From Staphylococcus simiae (lineage in GTDB: Bacteria; Bacillota; Bacilli; Staphylococcales; Staphylococcaceae), in assembly GCF_017357005.1 (NCBI RefSeq), contig NZ_CP071589.1, forward strand, positions 1,178,001 through 1,242,000: a stretch of 64,000 nucleotides of DNA. Direction: 5' to 3'. Shown one piece after another: positions 54,119 through 62,907 of the stretch. The position numbers were made by a program, and so were the translations under genes. Numbering within the stretch: the stretch's first letter is position 1; every line of letters starts with the position of its first letter. The notes beneath the pieces are model-generated. The model was given only the letters and a program-made list of their open reading frames with translations, was not told where the DNA came from and did not search any database.

Positions 54119-54144
54119 AACACCTTACATCTTGGTAAGGTGTT
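54119..54144 (-). terminator. First terminator of cspA
   Basis: AACACCTTAC and GTAAGGTGTT form a 10-bp stem, followed on the minus strand by TTTTTAA, 29 nt after the cspA stop. Confidence 0.88.
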
Positions 54145-54172
54145 AGTTAATCAATGATTATATATCAAAAGA

Positions 54173-54373
54173 TTAAAGTTTTACAACGTTTGCAGCTTGA
54201 GGACCGCGATCGCCTTCAACTACTTCAAACTCAACTGCCTGACCTTCTTCTAATGATTTGTAACCATCTTGGTTAATTGCTGAAAAATGTACGAATACAT
54301 CATTTTCTCCTTCAACTTCGATAAAGCCGAATCCTTTTTCAGCGTTAAACCATTTAACTGTACCTTGTTTCAT
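54173..54373 (-). CDS. cspA: Cold-shock protein CspA (MsaB)
   Basis: This single cold-shock domain of 66 residues contains RNP1 KGFGFIEVE and RNP2 VFVHFSAI. It acts as an RNA chaperone and, as MsaB in S. aureus, as a regulator of capsule and virulence genes. Start [10 protein letters not shown] with ggaggtttcag upstream. The leader is long and AT-rich, as is common for cold-shock genes. Two terminators follow. Confidence 0.96.
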
Positions 54374-54543
54374 ATTCTGAAACCTCCAAGACTAAAATTC
54401 ATTCAATATGCTTATTCGCATATTACAAAAAATACATGTAATATATATCAAATATTCTTTGCAATATGGAATAAAACATCTGCTTAACTATTATTATAGA
54501 TGATTTACTGCTAAATTGCAATATAATAATCAAAAATTAGCAC

Positions 54544-54852
54544 TTAATCAACTATTGGAAGTTTATAATAAACTTCATTATCTTGTAATACTATAAAACT
54601 ATAAAATATTTGTAAGTCTTCTTCACAATCTTCACAAAAATTTAAATCACAATTATTATAAAATGCATAAATATTATATTTACCTGTAATATAATTATCA
54701 AAATCCACTTTACATTTATTAATTAATTGTTGATAATTTTCAATCATTTCATCGAATGTTTGATAATCAAATTGTTCAACTATATTATCTGGCCAGTCAC
54801 TGAACAACCACCATCCCTCATAATCGGCTCTAATCTTAGCAACTGTCCACAT
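54544..54852 (-). CDS. DUF1033 family protein
   Basis: The 102-residue protein begins MWTVAKIRADYEGWWLFSDWPD, the conserved N-terminus of the DUF1033 family found in Firmicutes. It is acidic and contains CEDCEED. ATG 54852 follows aaagggg. The frame is open seven codons further upstream over that site. No function is known. Confidence 0.75.
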   Translation of the reverse strand: MWTVAKIRADYEGWWLFSDWPDNIVEQFDYQTFDEMIENYQQLINKCKVDFDNYITGKYNIYAFYNNCDLNFCEDCEEDLQIFYSFIVLQDNEVYYKLPIVD

Positions 54853-55011
54853 ACCAAAGACCCCTTTCGACACATAAAACTATATCTTTATTGTCATATA
54901 TTTTACTATTGAAAATCAAGCCAAGTGTCTTGATATAGTACTTGTTTTTCGCATAGTAATTATTAGTTTTTTAGCTGAAAACTACGTATAATAACAGTAT
55001 GGGGTGATTTT

Positions 55012-55281
55012 ATGGAACGTAAACATGTTAAAGTATTTGGAACAGTACAAGGAGTCGGATTCCGATTCTATACTCAAAGACTTGCATTTAAATATAATAT
55101 TGTAGGAACAGTACAAAATGTAAATGATTATGTAGAAATATATGCTCAAGGTAAGAAAGATAATTTAAATCAATTTATAAATAGCGTTATTGAAGGTGCT
55201 TCGCCAGCATCACATGTAACTCATCACGAAATTGATGAGTTAGAAATAGATAGTTCATTAAATGATTTCAGAACGATATAA
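55012..55281 (+). CDS. acyP: Acylphosphatase
   Basis: This small enzyme hydrolyses acyl phosphates. The 89-residue protein has the signature [13 protein letters not shown] with catalytic R18 and [11 protein letters not shown] with catalytic N36. Start ATG 55012 follows ggggtgat. It is followed 24 nt later by the xpaC-like gene and may be co-transcribed. Confidence 0.93.
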   Translation: MERKHVKVFGTVQGVGFRFYTQRLAFKYNIVGTVQNVNDYVEIYAQGKKDNLNQFINSVIEGASPASHVTHHEIDELEIDSSLNDFRTI

Positions 55282-55305
55282 AACGCTATATAAAGGAAGA
55301 TGACA

Positions 55306-55935
55306 ATGAGATATACAATTTCTCATATATTGGGTGTATTAGTAGGTATACCTATCGCCATCATCACATGGATTATAGGTGCAGTTGCTCTAGATGTTAC
55401 TTTTTTAATTGATATAAGCATTGGTGTGCTAGGTTTTATTGCAAGCTATTTACCTATACAAAAGCTGACATCACGTAAATATTTGAATGAAGTCGGATTA
55501 ACTAGAAAAGATTATCGCTATATACGTAGTCAACTAAATCAAACACATCAAAAATTGAGAGGTATCTTAAAAAGTTATGTCAATATACGCTCAATTAAAG
55601 ATTTCAAACAAATACATGATATTTATCAAATATCTCGTTCTATCTATACTTCTGTTAAGCAAAGACCGTCTATGTTCTTTATTGTTGAAGGGTTCTTCTA
55701 TTCCCATTTAGATAATGCATTAAATTTAGTTGAATCATATACACGTCTAGCTAAAATGCCACGTAAAACAAAAATCGACAAACAAAAATTAGAACAAACG
55801 AGAATTACACTTGATGAAGTTAAGCGAACTTTGCTAGCAGATCTAAGAAGATTAAACGAAGACGACTTTCAAAGATTAGATGTAGAAATTGAATTAAACA
55901 GATTAAGACAACAACAACATAAAGACAATAAATAA
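55306..55935 (+). CDS. XpaC family protein (5-bromo-4-chloroindolyl phosphate hydrolysis family)
   Basis: This 209-residue protein has two N-terminal membrane segments (about 8-30 and 31-50) and a long basic helical cytoplasmic part. The family is named from a B. subtilis screen for X-phos hydrolysis, and the real activity is unclear. It is regularly paired with a TelA-like gene, as here (17 nt apart). ATG 55306 lies 8 nt after aaagga. An in-frame ATG 6 nt earlier is too close to the site. Confidence 0.82.
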   Translation: MRYTISHILGVLVGIPIAIITWIIGAVALDVTFLIDISIGVLGFIASYLPIQKLTSRKYLNEVGLTRKDYRYIRSQLNQTHQKLRGILKSYVNIRSIKDFKQIHDIYQISRSIYTSVKQRPSMFFIVEGFFYSHLDNALNLVESYTRLAKMPRKTKIDKQKLEQTRITLDEVKRTLLADLRRLNEDDFQRLDVEIELNRLRQQQHKDNK

Positions 55936-55952
55936 AATATGGAGGATTAATG

Positions 55953-57083
55953 ATGTTAAATAATGACAAGCATACAAAGACGCATCCTCTTGATGATTTG
56001 CTCAACAATAACCAACAGCAATTAACAACAGATAGTTATGATAAACAACAACTGTCTATTGAAGAACAACAAAAAGTTGATCAATTGAGTCAACAAATTG
56101 AAACTTTAGACCATGATAGTTTATTATCTTATGGTGCACAATTACAACAACATATGTCGCATTTTTCTCATCAAATGCTAGACGATGTTCAAACTAAAAA
56201 TGTTGGTCCTGTCGGTGATACTTTAAGTCACTTAATGGCTAAATTAAAAACTGTAAATCCTAATGATTTAAATCCGGATAAGCAATCAAAATTCAAAAAA
56301 TTATTTACTAGAGCCAAAGCGTCTGTAAATGAAATCTTTTCAAGAATGCAATCAGTAAGCGCACAAATAGATCGAATAACGATTCAATTACAACAACATC
56401 AAGATCATTTAAGTAAAGATATAGAATTGTTAAATCAACTATATGATAAGAATAAAGTTTATTTTGATGATTTAACATTGTATATCATTGCTGCACAGCA
56501 AAAAAAGAATCAGTTACTTCAACAAGATCTACCAAAACTACAAGCTGACATACAACAAACCTCAAATCAAATGGAAGTGCAACGACTTGCTGATATGGAA
56601 CAGTTTATTGATCGCTTAGATAAACGTATTTATGATTTACAGCTATCTCGACAAATTGCGATTCAAACAGCACCACAAATTAGAATGATTCAAAATGTTG
56701 ATCAAGCATTAGCCGAAAAGATTCAAAGTTCTATTTTAACAAGTATTCCTCTGTGGAAAAATCAAATGGCTATCGCTTTAACACTCATGAGACAACGAAA
56801 TGCTGTTGCGGCACAGCGTGCTGTTACTGATACAACGAATGACTTACTTACAACAAATGCTGCTATGTTAAAACAAAATGCGCTGGAAACAGCCACTGAA
56901 AATGAACGTGGCATTGTTGATATAGAAACTTTAAAAACAACACAACAAGATATTATTGATACGATTGAACAGACATTACAAATTCAGCAACAAGGTCGAG
57001 AAAATCGCCAACAAGCTGAGCAAGAACTACAACATTTAGAAAACGACTTAAAGCAACATTTGATAACTATGAAACGAGAATAA
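55953..57083 (+). CDS. telA: TelA/KlaA family toxic anion resistance protein
   Basis: This is a 376-residue cytosolic protein of long helices, probably coiled coil, rich in Gln. The TelA core (about 90-360) includes RIQQIL-like stretches and PLWKNQMAIALTLMRQRNAV, the family signature. Named for tellurite resistance, its members are linked to envelope-stress and nisin tolerance, and the mechanism is not settled. ATG 55953 lies 7 nt after ggagg; the ATG three bases earlier is also possible. Confidence 0.88.
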   Translation: MLNNDKHTKTHPLDDLLNNNQQQLTTDSYDKQQLSIEEQQKVDQLSQQIETLDHDSLLSYGAQLQQHMSHFSHQMLDDVQTKNVGPVGDTLSHLMAKLKTVNPNDLNPDKQSKFKKLFTRAKASVNEIFSRMQSVSAQIDRITIQLQQHQDHLSKDIELLNQLYDKNKVYFDDLTLYIIAAQQKKNQLLQQDLPKLQADIQQTSNQMEVQRLADMEQFIDRLDKRIYDLQLSRQIAIQTAPQIRMIQNVDQALAEKIQSSILTSIPLWKNQMAIALTLMRQRNAVAAQRAVTDTTNDLLTTNAAMLKQNALETATENERGIVDIETLKTTQQDIIDTIEQTLQIQQQGRENRQQAEQELQHLENDLKQHLITMKRE

Positions 57084-57125
57084 TCACATCAATATTACAA
57101 TTTAAATGTTGAAAAAAACTTCATA

Positions 57126-57172
57126 AAAAATCGAGATTTTCACTTTTTAGTTGTGATCATCTCGATTTTTTT
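57126..57172. terminator. Bidirectional terminator between telA and the VWA gene
   Basis: AAAAATCGAGAT and ATCTCGATTTTT form the outer stem. A-run and T-run flanks serve both converging genes. Confidence 0.87.
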
Positions 57173-57236
57173 AATATTTTATATTTAATTAACATTCTTA
57201 ATAGGTATAAAGTACTACCTGACCATCTTCATTAAA

Positions 57237-59126
57237 CTATAAAGATTTTAGTAATAGCTTTTTCAATAATGGTGATAAATGTGCAGGTAAATTTTCAACA
57301 CCTTCAACAAAAAGAGCATATTGTCCATATATATTATGAATCGTTTGCTCTATGTCTTCAGTTATCGGTTCTTGACTTAAAAAGACATTAAATACTTCTA
57401 TGCCAAATTTGCGTGCCATTTCTACTGCTTCATACGTATCAATAATACCATCTTGACTATAATTAAAGGCTGATGGTTCCCCATCGGAAAAGACAATTAA
57501 AAATCGTTGATGATGATGTCGTCGAATTAAACGTTCACTAGCTATTCGTATTGCTACACCATCACGATTATCATCTTGTGGCTCTAATGCCATTATTCTA
57601 GGACCATCTTTATCTAGTATTGAGTAATCATAGTTAATAATTTCACTCATTATATTGGGTTGCACGTTTTCATCCGCATCAAAGGCATCTTCACTAAAGG
57701 CTAATATTTCATGCTTAATATTTAATGATTTCAATGTCTCATGGAATAAAACAACACCTTTAATCGTTTCAGTCATTTTATCATGCATACTAGCAGAAGC
57801 ATCAATTAATAATGTAAAGGTAGCATCAAAGGACTTACTTAAATCTTGCTCTTTGTAGAATAGTTTATATTGGTCATCAATAAACCAATTAATTAAATCT
57901 TTTTGCAAACGACCCTTTGATAGATTATATCGAGCATCTTGATGTTCGCGTTCAATGGTTTTTTTAATAATTTGAATTAAATCTTTAATCTCAAATTGCA
58001 CTTCACTGCGTACGTCTTGATATTCACTAATGTATTGTGGTTCAATTTGTGGAATTTGCCACTCAATAGCAACATTTTTGTTAATACCATCTAATTGAAA
58101 GGCACTATTTTGTCCTGTAGCGCCACCTTCTTTATCATCTAGTATATCATTTTGAGAGCCTTTACCCTTTTTAGTCATCATATCAGTCATATCATCAGTT
58201 GAATCGCCTTCTCTTGCTTCATCATTACCTAATGTTTCACTATTTTCACCTTCATGTAGCTCCATTTCAAGATATGCTCCACCTTGTGATTCACTATCTG
58301 CTGATTTAGTTTCAGCATGTTCACTTTCAATCTCATCATCTTCAGAAGAAGCATCCTTGCCATCGACTTGACTCGCATCCGTTCTTGTTAAATCTTCAAA
58401 TTGTTGCTCTGCAATTTGTTCATAGACTGTTCTTGGTAAATAATAATATTCATTCAACATATCTTCTTGTAATATATGATCAATTTGGAACATGACACGT
58501 TGTGCTAAATACATGTTGTCTTCAGAATTCTCATTGTAGAAAAAATTAGGTAAGTATAAATACATATTAACTAAAATGTCATCTAGTTTAGGATGAATGG
58601 TAGGTATATCAAAGAAATTCTGACTTAAAAAAGCTTTTTCCAAATATAAAAATAATAAATCAGTATACTGCGTTTTAGTTTGATAAACTTTTATTTGCGA
58701 TTCAGTATATGCAATTCGTGTGTTTAAACGTAAGTCTATATATTTAGCTGTATTGGGACGTTGACTTTTAATCTTATTAAAGACTCTCATGTCCTCTAAT
58801 AGTTTAAAAAGTTGTTGATAAAACTTCGTATGTTCAAATTGTCTGTCATGAACAACTTCATTCACAATATCAACATCCATTAATTGATAGCCATAAGCAG
58901 CTAGCATAACATCAGTTTTTAAGCCTGCTTGCTCTATATGCTTAGGTCGATGTGACCAAAACCAACTTGTAATGAGTACATTTTGAAGTGGATTATAAAA
59001 AGGGAATTTTTGAATCTTCACTTGCGTTTGTTCATTTTTTAAAAGTAAGCGTGCTAAATCTTGTAACATCATCACTTGCTTAGCATCAAGTTGTTCGTCA
59101 TTAAATTTTATGAAACGATCACTCAT
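57237..59126 (-). CDS. VWA domain protein (CobT/NorD-like), partner of a MoxR ATPase
   Basis: The 629-residue protein has a helical N-terminal region (1 to about 240), an acidic low-complexity linker (about 245-340, many Asp, Glu and Ser) and a C-terminal von Willebrand A domain (about 430-620). The MIDAS motif is LLIDASASMHDK, with a downstream FSDGEPSAF. Such proteins act with a MoxR AAA ATPase as chaperones that insert metals or remodel complexes. The start at 59126 lies 7 nt after agaggg. The target is unknown. Confidence 0.85.
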   Translation of the reverse strand: MSDRFIKFNDEQLDAKQVMMLQDLARLLLKNEQTQVKIQKFPFYNPLQNVLITSWFWSHRPKHIEQAGLKTDVMLAAYGYQLMDVDIVNEVVHDRQFEHTKFYQQLFKLLEDMRVFNKIKSQRPNTAKYIDLRLNTRIAYTESQIKVYQTKTQYTDLLFLYLEKAFLSQNFFDIPTIHPKLDDILVNMYLYLPNFFYNENSEDNMYLAQRVMFQIDHILQEDMLNEYYYLPRTVYEQIAEQQFEDLTRTDASQVDGKDASSEDDEIESEHAETKSADSESQGGAYLEMELHEGENSETLGNDEAREGDSTDDMTDMMTKKGKGSQNDILDDKEGGATGQNSAFQLDGINKNVAIEWQIPQIEPQYISEYQDVRSEVQFEIKDLIQIIKKTIEREHQDARYNLSKGRLQKDLINWFIDDQYKLFYKEQDLSKSFDATFTLLIDASASMHDKMTETIKGVVLFHETLKSLNIKHEILAFSEDAFDADENVQPNIMSEIINYDYSILDKDGPRIMALEPQDDNRDGVAIRIASERLIRRHHHQRFLIVFSDGEPSAFNYSQDGIIDTYEAVEMARKFGIEVFNVFLSQEPITEDIEQTIHNIYGQYALFVEGVENLPAHLSPLLKKLLLKSL

Positions 59127-59139
59127 CATTTATCCCTCT

Positions 59140-59931
59140 TTAAAAGTTTAATTCAACTGCATTAATAATTGCTTGTTGCTCACGTTCATCTTCTAATTTA
59201 TCAATAATCGTACGTTTTATTGCACGTTCCACTGGCATAACTGTTAACAAGTCACATAAATCAAGTAGTGCACGAATACTAGCTGCTTCTTCAGAAATTT
59301 GTCCTTGCTGTGACATAGTGCGTAAATCTTCATTAAATTTGATAATTTGTTCTATTTTAGTATCATCTTGCAATAAACTTTGTTCTTTAATGACTTCTTT
59401 TAAAATGTCACCATCTATATAATCTACATGAATTACTACAAAGCGGTTTTTAAGTGCTTCATTCATAGGTAAGGTACCAACATAACCTTCATTAATAGCA
59501 GCAATCACATTAAAACCAGGTACGGCTTTTATTACTTCACCAGTATATGGGTTTGTAATTTGTCGACGATAGTCTAACACACCATTAAGTACTGGCAAAG
59601 TTTCTGGTTTAGCCATATTAATTTCATCAATATAAAGAATATGCCCTTCTTTCATTGCCTTAATGACAGGGCCATCTACAAAGACAATTTCTTGTTGACC
59701 TTGCGAGTTAGTCTTAATTGTTTTAAAGCCTAGTAAACTTTCGGTATCTAAATCTACTGAACAGTTAACTTGATGCATAGGAATATTAACTACATCACTT
59801 AAAGTTTCAGCAAGTTTAGTCTTACCAGACCCAGTGGGCCCTTTTAATAGTATATTTTTATTTAAATCAAATAACGCTTTGGCATCATTAAATACTGTTT
59901 GATCTGAATTTTGATATTGTTTTATTGCCAT
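59140..59931 (-). CDS. MoxR-family AAA ATPase (NorQ-like)
   Basis: The 263-residue AAA+ ATPase has Walker [13 protein letters not shown], Walker [14 protein letters not shown], sensor 1 VIAAINEGY and an arginine-finger region NEALKNRF. It precedes the VWA gene by 13 nt on the same strand, the usual MoxR/VWA pair. ATG 59931 lies behind aaggag; the frame begins six codons further upstream without a better site. Confidence 0.88.
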   Translation of the reverse strand: MAIKQYQNSDQTVFNDAKALFDLNKNILLKGPTGSGKTKLAETLSDVVNIPMHQVNCSVDLDTESLLGFKTIKTNSQGQQEIVFVDGPVIKAMKEGHILYIDEINMAKPETLPVLNGVLDYRRQITNPYTGEVIKAVPGFNVIAAINEGYVGTLPMNEALKNRFVVIHVDYIDGDILKEVIKEQSLLQDDTKIEQIIKFNEDLRTMSQQGQISEEAASIRALLDLCDLLTVMPVERAIKRTIIDKLEDEREQQAIINAVELNF

Positions 59932-60034
59932 TAGTCCTATCTCCTTCACCTAAATTAAAAAACTAAGACATTGAATGACGTCAATTGCCTTAGTTTAACT
60001 ATTCTATTCTTATTTATAAATGTTTAATATGATA

Positions 60035-60238
60035 TTAAACTTCTTTAAAGTAGTCCTTATAGTAGCCACCAACAAGTCCAGAATTATCTATAATTTGATA
60101 ATACTCTTCTGTTTCATTAATGACATCATATTGTTTACCAACTGTTAGCATATCAGATACTGTAAATTTTTTAGCATCTGTATTGGTAACTTCTACTTTT
60201 TTAATTGGTTCCTTGTCTTTCCATGTTTCGTGTAACAT
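60035..60238 (-). CDS. DUF6501 family small protein
   Basis: The 67-residue protein starts MLHETWKDKEPIKKVEV and ends GLVGGYYKDYFKEV, the pattern I know from the DUF6501 family in bacilli. It is acidic, probably a small beta-barrel. The Shine-Dalgarno agggagac precedes the ATG. Function is unknown. Confidence 0.75.
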   Translation of the reverse strand: MLHETWKDKEPIKKVEVTNTDAKKFTVSDMLTVGKQYDVINETEEYYQIIDNSGLVGGYYKDYFKEV

Positions 60239-60261
60239 ACTATCTGTCTCCCTAATTATAA

Positions 60262-61071
60262 TTAATATTGTAATGTATATATAAACGATAGACCACTATT
60301 CTCAGTAATTCGTATCGATTCAAAATCATCTTGTTGTAACGTTTCATATGGTAATTCTATTTGGTTTAATTTTGACATAACTTCATTAAATTGTGCCTGA
60401 TCTTGCGTTGAAAATTCTATTTGATCGACGACGCCATAATCAGGTAACTGTATGGTTGGATTAGCTTGACATAAATGTATTTCACCACCGAGTCCGCCTG
60501 TACCGATATTAAATACTTGCACATAATAATTAGCATCTTCATAAGGCATGTACTCTGCAAATAACTCTAAGCCAAAAATACGACTTAAAATTTGACTCGT
60601 TGTAGTCACATCATTAACTTTTAAAATAACAGGACCCAGTCCTTGAACTTGATGTAAAGGATTAACAGTGCTATTGATAGATGGCATGCCAAGACCTACT
60701 CCAGAGTTATTTTCATTGGAATAAATCGAAATGACATGATTATTATAATCTTCAAAACTAAAGTACTGATTGCCATTTAATTCTTTCAACGTCGTATGAG
60801 CAATACCATGGTTATCTAATATTTCTTGATATTCTGTTAATCCTAAATCTGAAGGTGTACGCAAACCAATACTTTCAATATGCGATGTTTCAAGTTCATC
60901 TCCCGGGACTTCTATAAAATGTATTCTAGTACCTGGATTTAAATCAGCATCACCAAAGCGCATGCCTTGGTCAATGTGCTTATCAAAAGTTAAACCTAAT
61001 ATATCAACCATAAAATGTTTAGTTTGTTGTAAGTTGGTAGTTCCTAATGTAACACTAGTTAAACCACACAT
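60262..61071 (-). CDS. VOC-superfamily (glyoxalase/ring-cleaving dioxygenase-like) protein
   Basis: The 269-residue protein has two tandem VOC modules: about 3-115 (LTSVTLGTTNLQQTKHFMVDILGL) and about 140-265 (GPVILKVNDVTTTSQILSRIFGL). Possible metal ligands include the Glu in ISIYSNE-type and HLCQ positions. The substrate is not predictable. ATG 61071 lies 6 nt after gaggtg; the frame's GTG at 61080 overlaps that site. Confidence 0.8.
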   Translation of the reverse strand: MCGLTSVTLGTTNLQQTKHFMVDILGLTFDKHIDQGMRFGDADLNPGTRIHFIEVPGDELETSHIESIGLRTPSDLGLTEYQEILDNHGIAHTTLKELNGNQYFSFEDYNNHVISIYSNENNSGVGLGMPSINSTVNPLHQVQGLGPVILKVNDVTTTSQILSRIFGLELFAEYMPYEDANYYVQVFNIGTGGLGGEIHLCQANPTIQLPDYGVVDQIEFSTQDQAQFNEVMSKLNQIELPYETLQQDDFESIRITENSGLSFIYTLQY

Positions 61072-61181
61072 GCTAGACACCTCAATCTTTATCTTTCAGT
61101 ACCATTATAACTTATTTTAACAAGATTTTATAGCAGTGACAGATTATCTATCTTTAGAAAAGTATAACTATACGTCGACGA

Positions 61182-61880
61182 TTAAATGACTTCTATTTTA
61201 TCGTCAGCAATATTAATACATACGAGTAATATAATCATATAAACCATTACATGACAAAATAAATAAAATAAGGAGACACTATCTTCCAAGGACATCACTG
61301 ATGTTAATCGAGATACTGGCGGTAAGACCCATTTAAGCCATTTGAAATATATCGATTGTTGACTGATGATGTCTTCTGAAATGACTAAAAAAGTTAGTAA
61401 ACATAATATTGGCCATTGTAATTTTTTGACATGATGACATATAGTTAACACAAATGTAGTCATTAATATCGCTAATAATACAATAGCAATATGTAATACA
61501 ATTGCTAAAATTAATTCTCTGACAGTAATTGCTGTATCGAAAAGATTAAAGACGATTGGATAGACTAGTGAAAAAATAATAAGTGGTAATAAAACTATCA
61601 AACAAACAAGCATTTTCAAATAGAGATAAACTCTTCTATGTTTAAGATGTACATAAAAAAGATGTCTTTCAACGTTGGAATCAGAATGTAAGATGATTTT
61701 AGTTAGCCATATCGTGATAACAAACAATACAAAGACTGACAATAAATAACTTGAAACTATGTGTTGACCTCGATAAAAATATAACAATAAAATCCAAAAG
61801 ATAAAAATTAAGTAAGGAGGTATAAATGAATAATTCGACCAAATCTTTTTACATTGCAATGTGATAAAGGCTCTAATCAT
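61182..61880 (-). CDS. ABC-type membrane protein paired with an ATPase
   Basis: This is a 232-residue hydrophobic protein with about six membrane segments and no enzymatic motif. Its ATG 61880 overlaps the ATPase stop (ATGATTAG), with aggtga inside the ATPase gene, so the two are coupled and make a two-component exporter. The frame is open four codons further upstream. Substrate is unknown. Confidence 0.75.
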   Translation of the reverse strand: MIRAFITLQCKKIWSNYSFIPPYLIFIFWILLLYFYRGQHIVSSYLLSVFVLFVITIWLTKIILHSDSNVERHLFYVHLKHRRVYLYLKMLVCLIVLLPLIIFSLVYPIVFNLFDTAITVRELILAIVLHIAIVLLAILMTTFVLTICHHVKKLQWPILCLLTFLVISEDIISQQSIYFKWLKWVLPPVSRLTSVMSLEDSVSLFYLFCHVMVYMIILLVCINIADDKIEVI

Positions 61881-62703
61881 AATTATAATCACCTACTTCT
61901 TTTATTTCTATGTCATGATGAATTAAAGTGACCAGCAAACGATTTAAATCATCACGCTTGATCATAATATGTAATTCACGATCAAAGATTTCAATATGGT
62001 GCCACATATCTATCAAATAATTGTTAAGTAACTTTATATTATTAAAATTAATGATCACATATTTATAAGTAAATTGCGACCGCAATGTATTTATCGATGT
62101 ATCCTCTATTAAACCTCCATTATGTATCAGAACTTTATGACTAATTAATTGTTGTACGTCTTGATCATGACATGTCAAGATCACTGTATGTCTGTCTTTA
62201 AGCTGTAATAAATACCTTTTAATAAATGCTACTGATTTTTTATCTAAAGCATTAAATGGTTCGTCCAAGACATATAAATCTTTATTAACAACTAAACATT
62301 GAATTAGATTTACCTTTTGTCTAGTACCCAAAGAGCAATCCTTTAATTTAGTAGTTAAAAATGGATGTATGTGTAGTTGAGAAATAAATAAATCAAAGAT
62401 AGGTTGTTGAAATGCAGTACGATTTACTTGTTTAATATATTTAAAATAATCTCTGATAGTTATATTTAAATTATCAGGAAAATATTCAGGTGCATAACTG
62501 ACATCATTCGTTGACATAATATAACCTTGATTTGGCTTTATTAGTTTACATAATAATTTTATAGTTATACTTTTACCAGAACCATTTTTCCCTTCTAATA
62601 ATGTAATGCTATGTTTAGGTATCTTAAAGCTAATATTATCTAATATATCTTGATGATTAAGACGTTTAGAAACATGTTGAAATTCAACTGCATAAGATGA
62701 CAT
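61873..62703 (-). CDS. ABC transporter ATP-binding protein
   Basis: The 276-residue protein has an ABC domain in residues 1-205: Walker A EGKNGSGKSI, signature CSLGTRQKV (a departure from LSGGQ), Walker B LYVLDEPFNALDK, and H-loop LTCHD. The C-terminal 65 residues are of no known family. It is coupled to the membrane protein gene that follows and stands just downstream of odhB on the same strand. Confidence 0.83.
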   Translation of the reverse strand: MSSYAVEFQHVSKRLNHQDILDNISFKIPKHSITLLEGKNGSGKSITIKLLCKLIKPNQGYIMSTNDVSYAPEYFPDNLNITIRDYFKYIKQVNRTAFQQPIFDLFISQLHIHPFLTTKLKDCSLGTRQKVNLIQCLVVNKDLYVLDEPFNALDKKSVAFIKRYLLQLKDRHTVILTCHDQDVQQLISHKVLIHNGGLIEDTSINTLRSQFTYKYVIINFNNIKLLNNYLIDMWHHIEIFDRELHIMIKRDDLNRLLVTLIHHDIEIKEVGDYNYD

Positions 62704-62851
62704 CGCATTAGGCTCCTTATTTTTGACATAACCTTAATTTAACATAACAAAGATATTGCCACATCATACTAAAGTTATAATTGCAACGGATATTAACTAT
62801 TCCCTAGCCTTTGTACTAATACTTAATAATTGATGTTAATTAAGTAAAAAA

Positions 62852-62878
62852 ATACAACGACGATATACGCCGTTGTAT
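62852..62878 (-). terminator. Terminator of odhB
   Basis: ATACAACG and CGTTGTAT pair around an 11-nt inner section. On the minus strand a run of seven T follows. It lies 30 nt after the odhB stop. Confidence 0.87.
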
Positions 62879-62907
62879 CAAAGTTTGTTACTATATTTTG
62901 GTCTATA

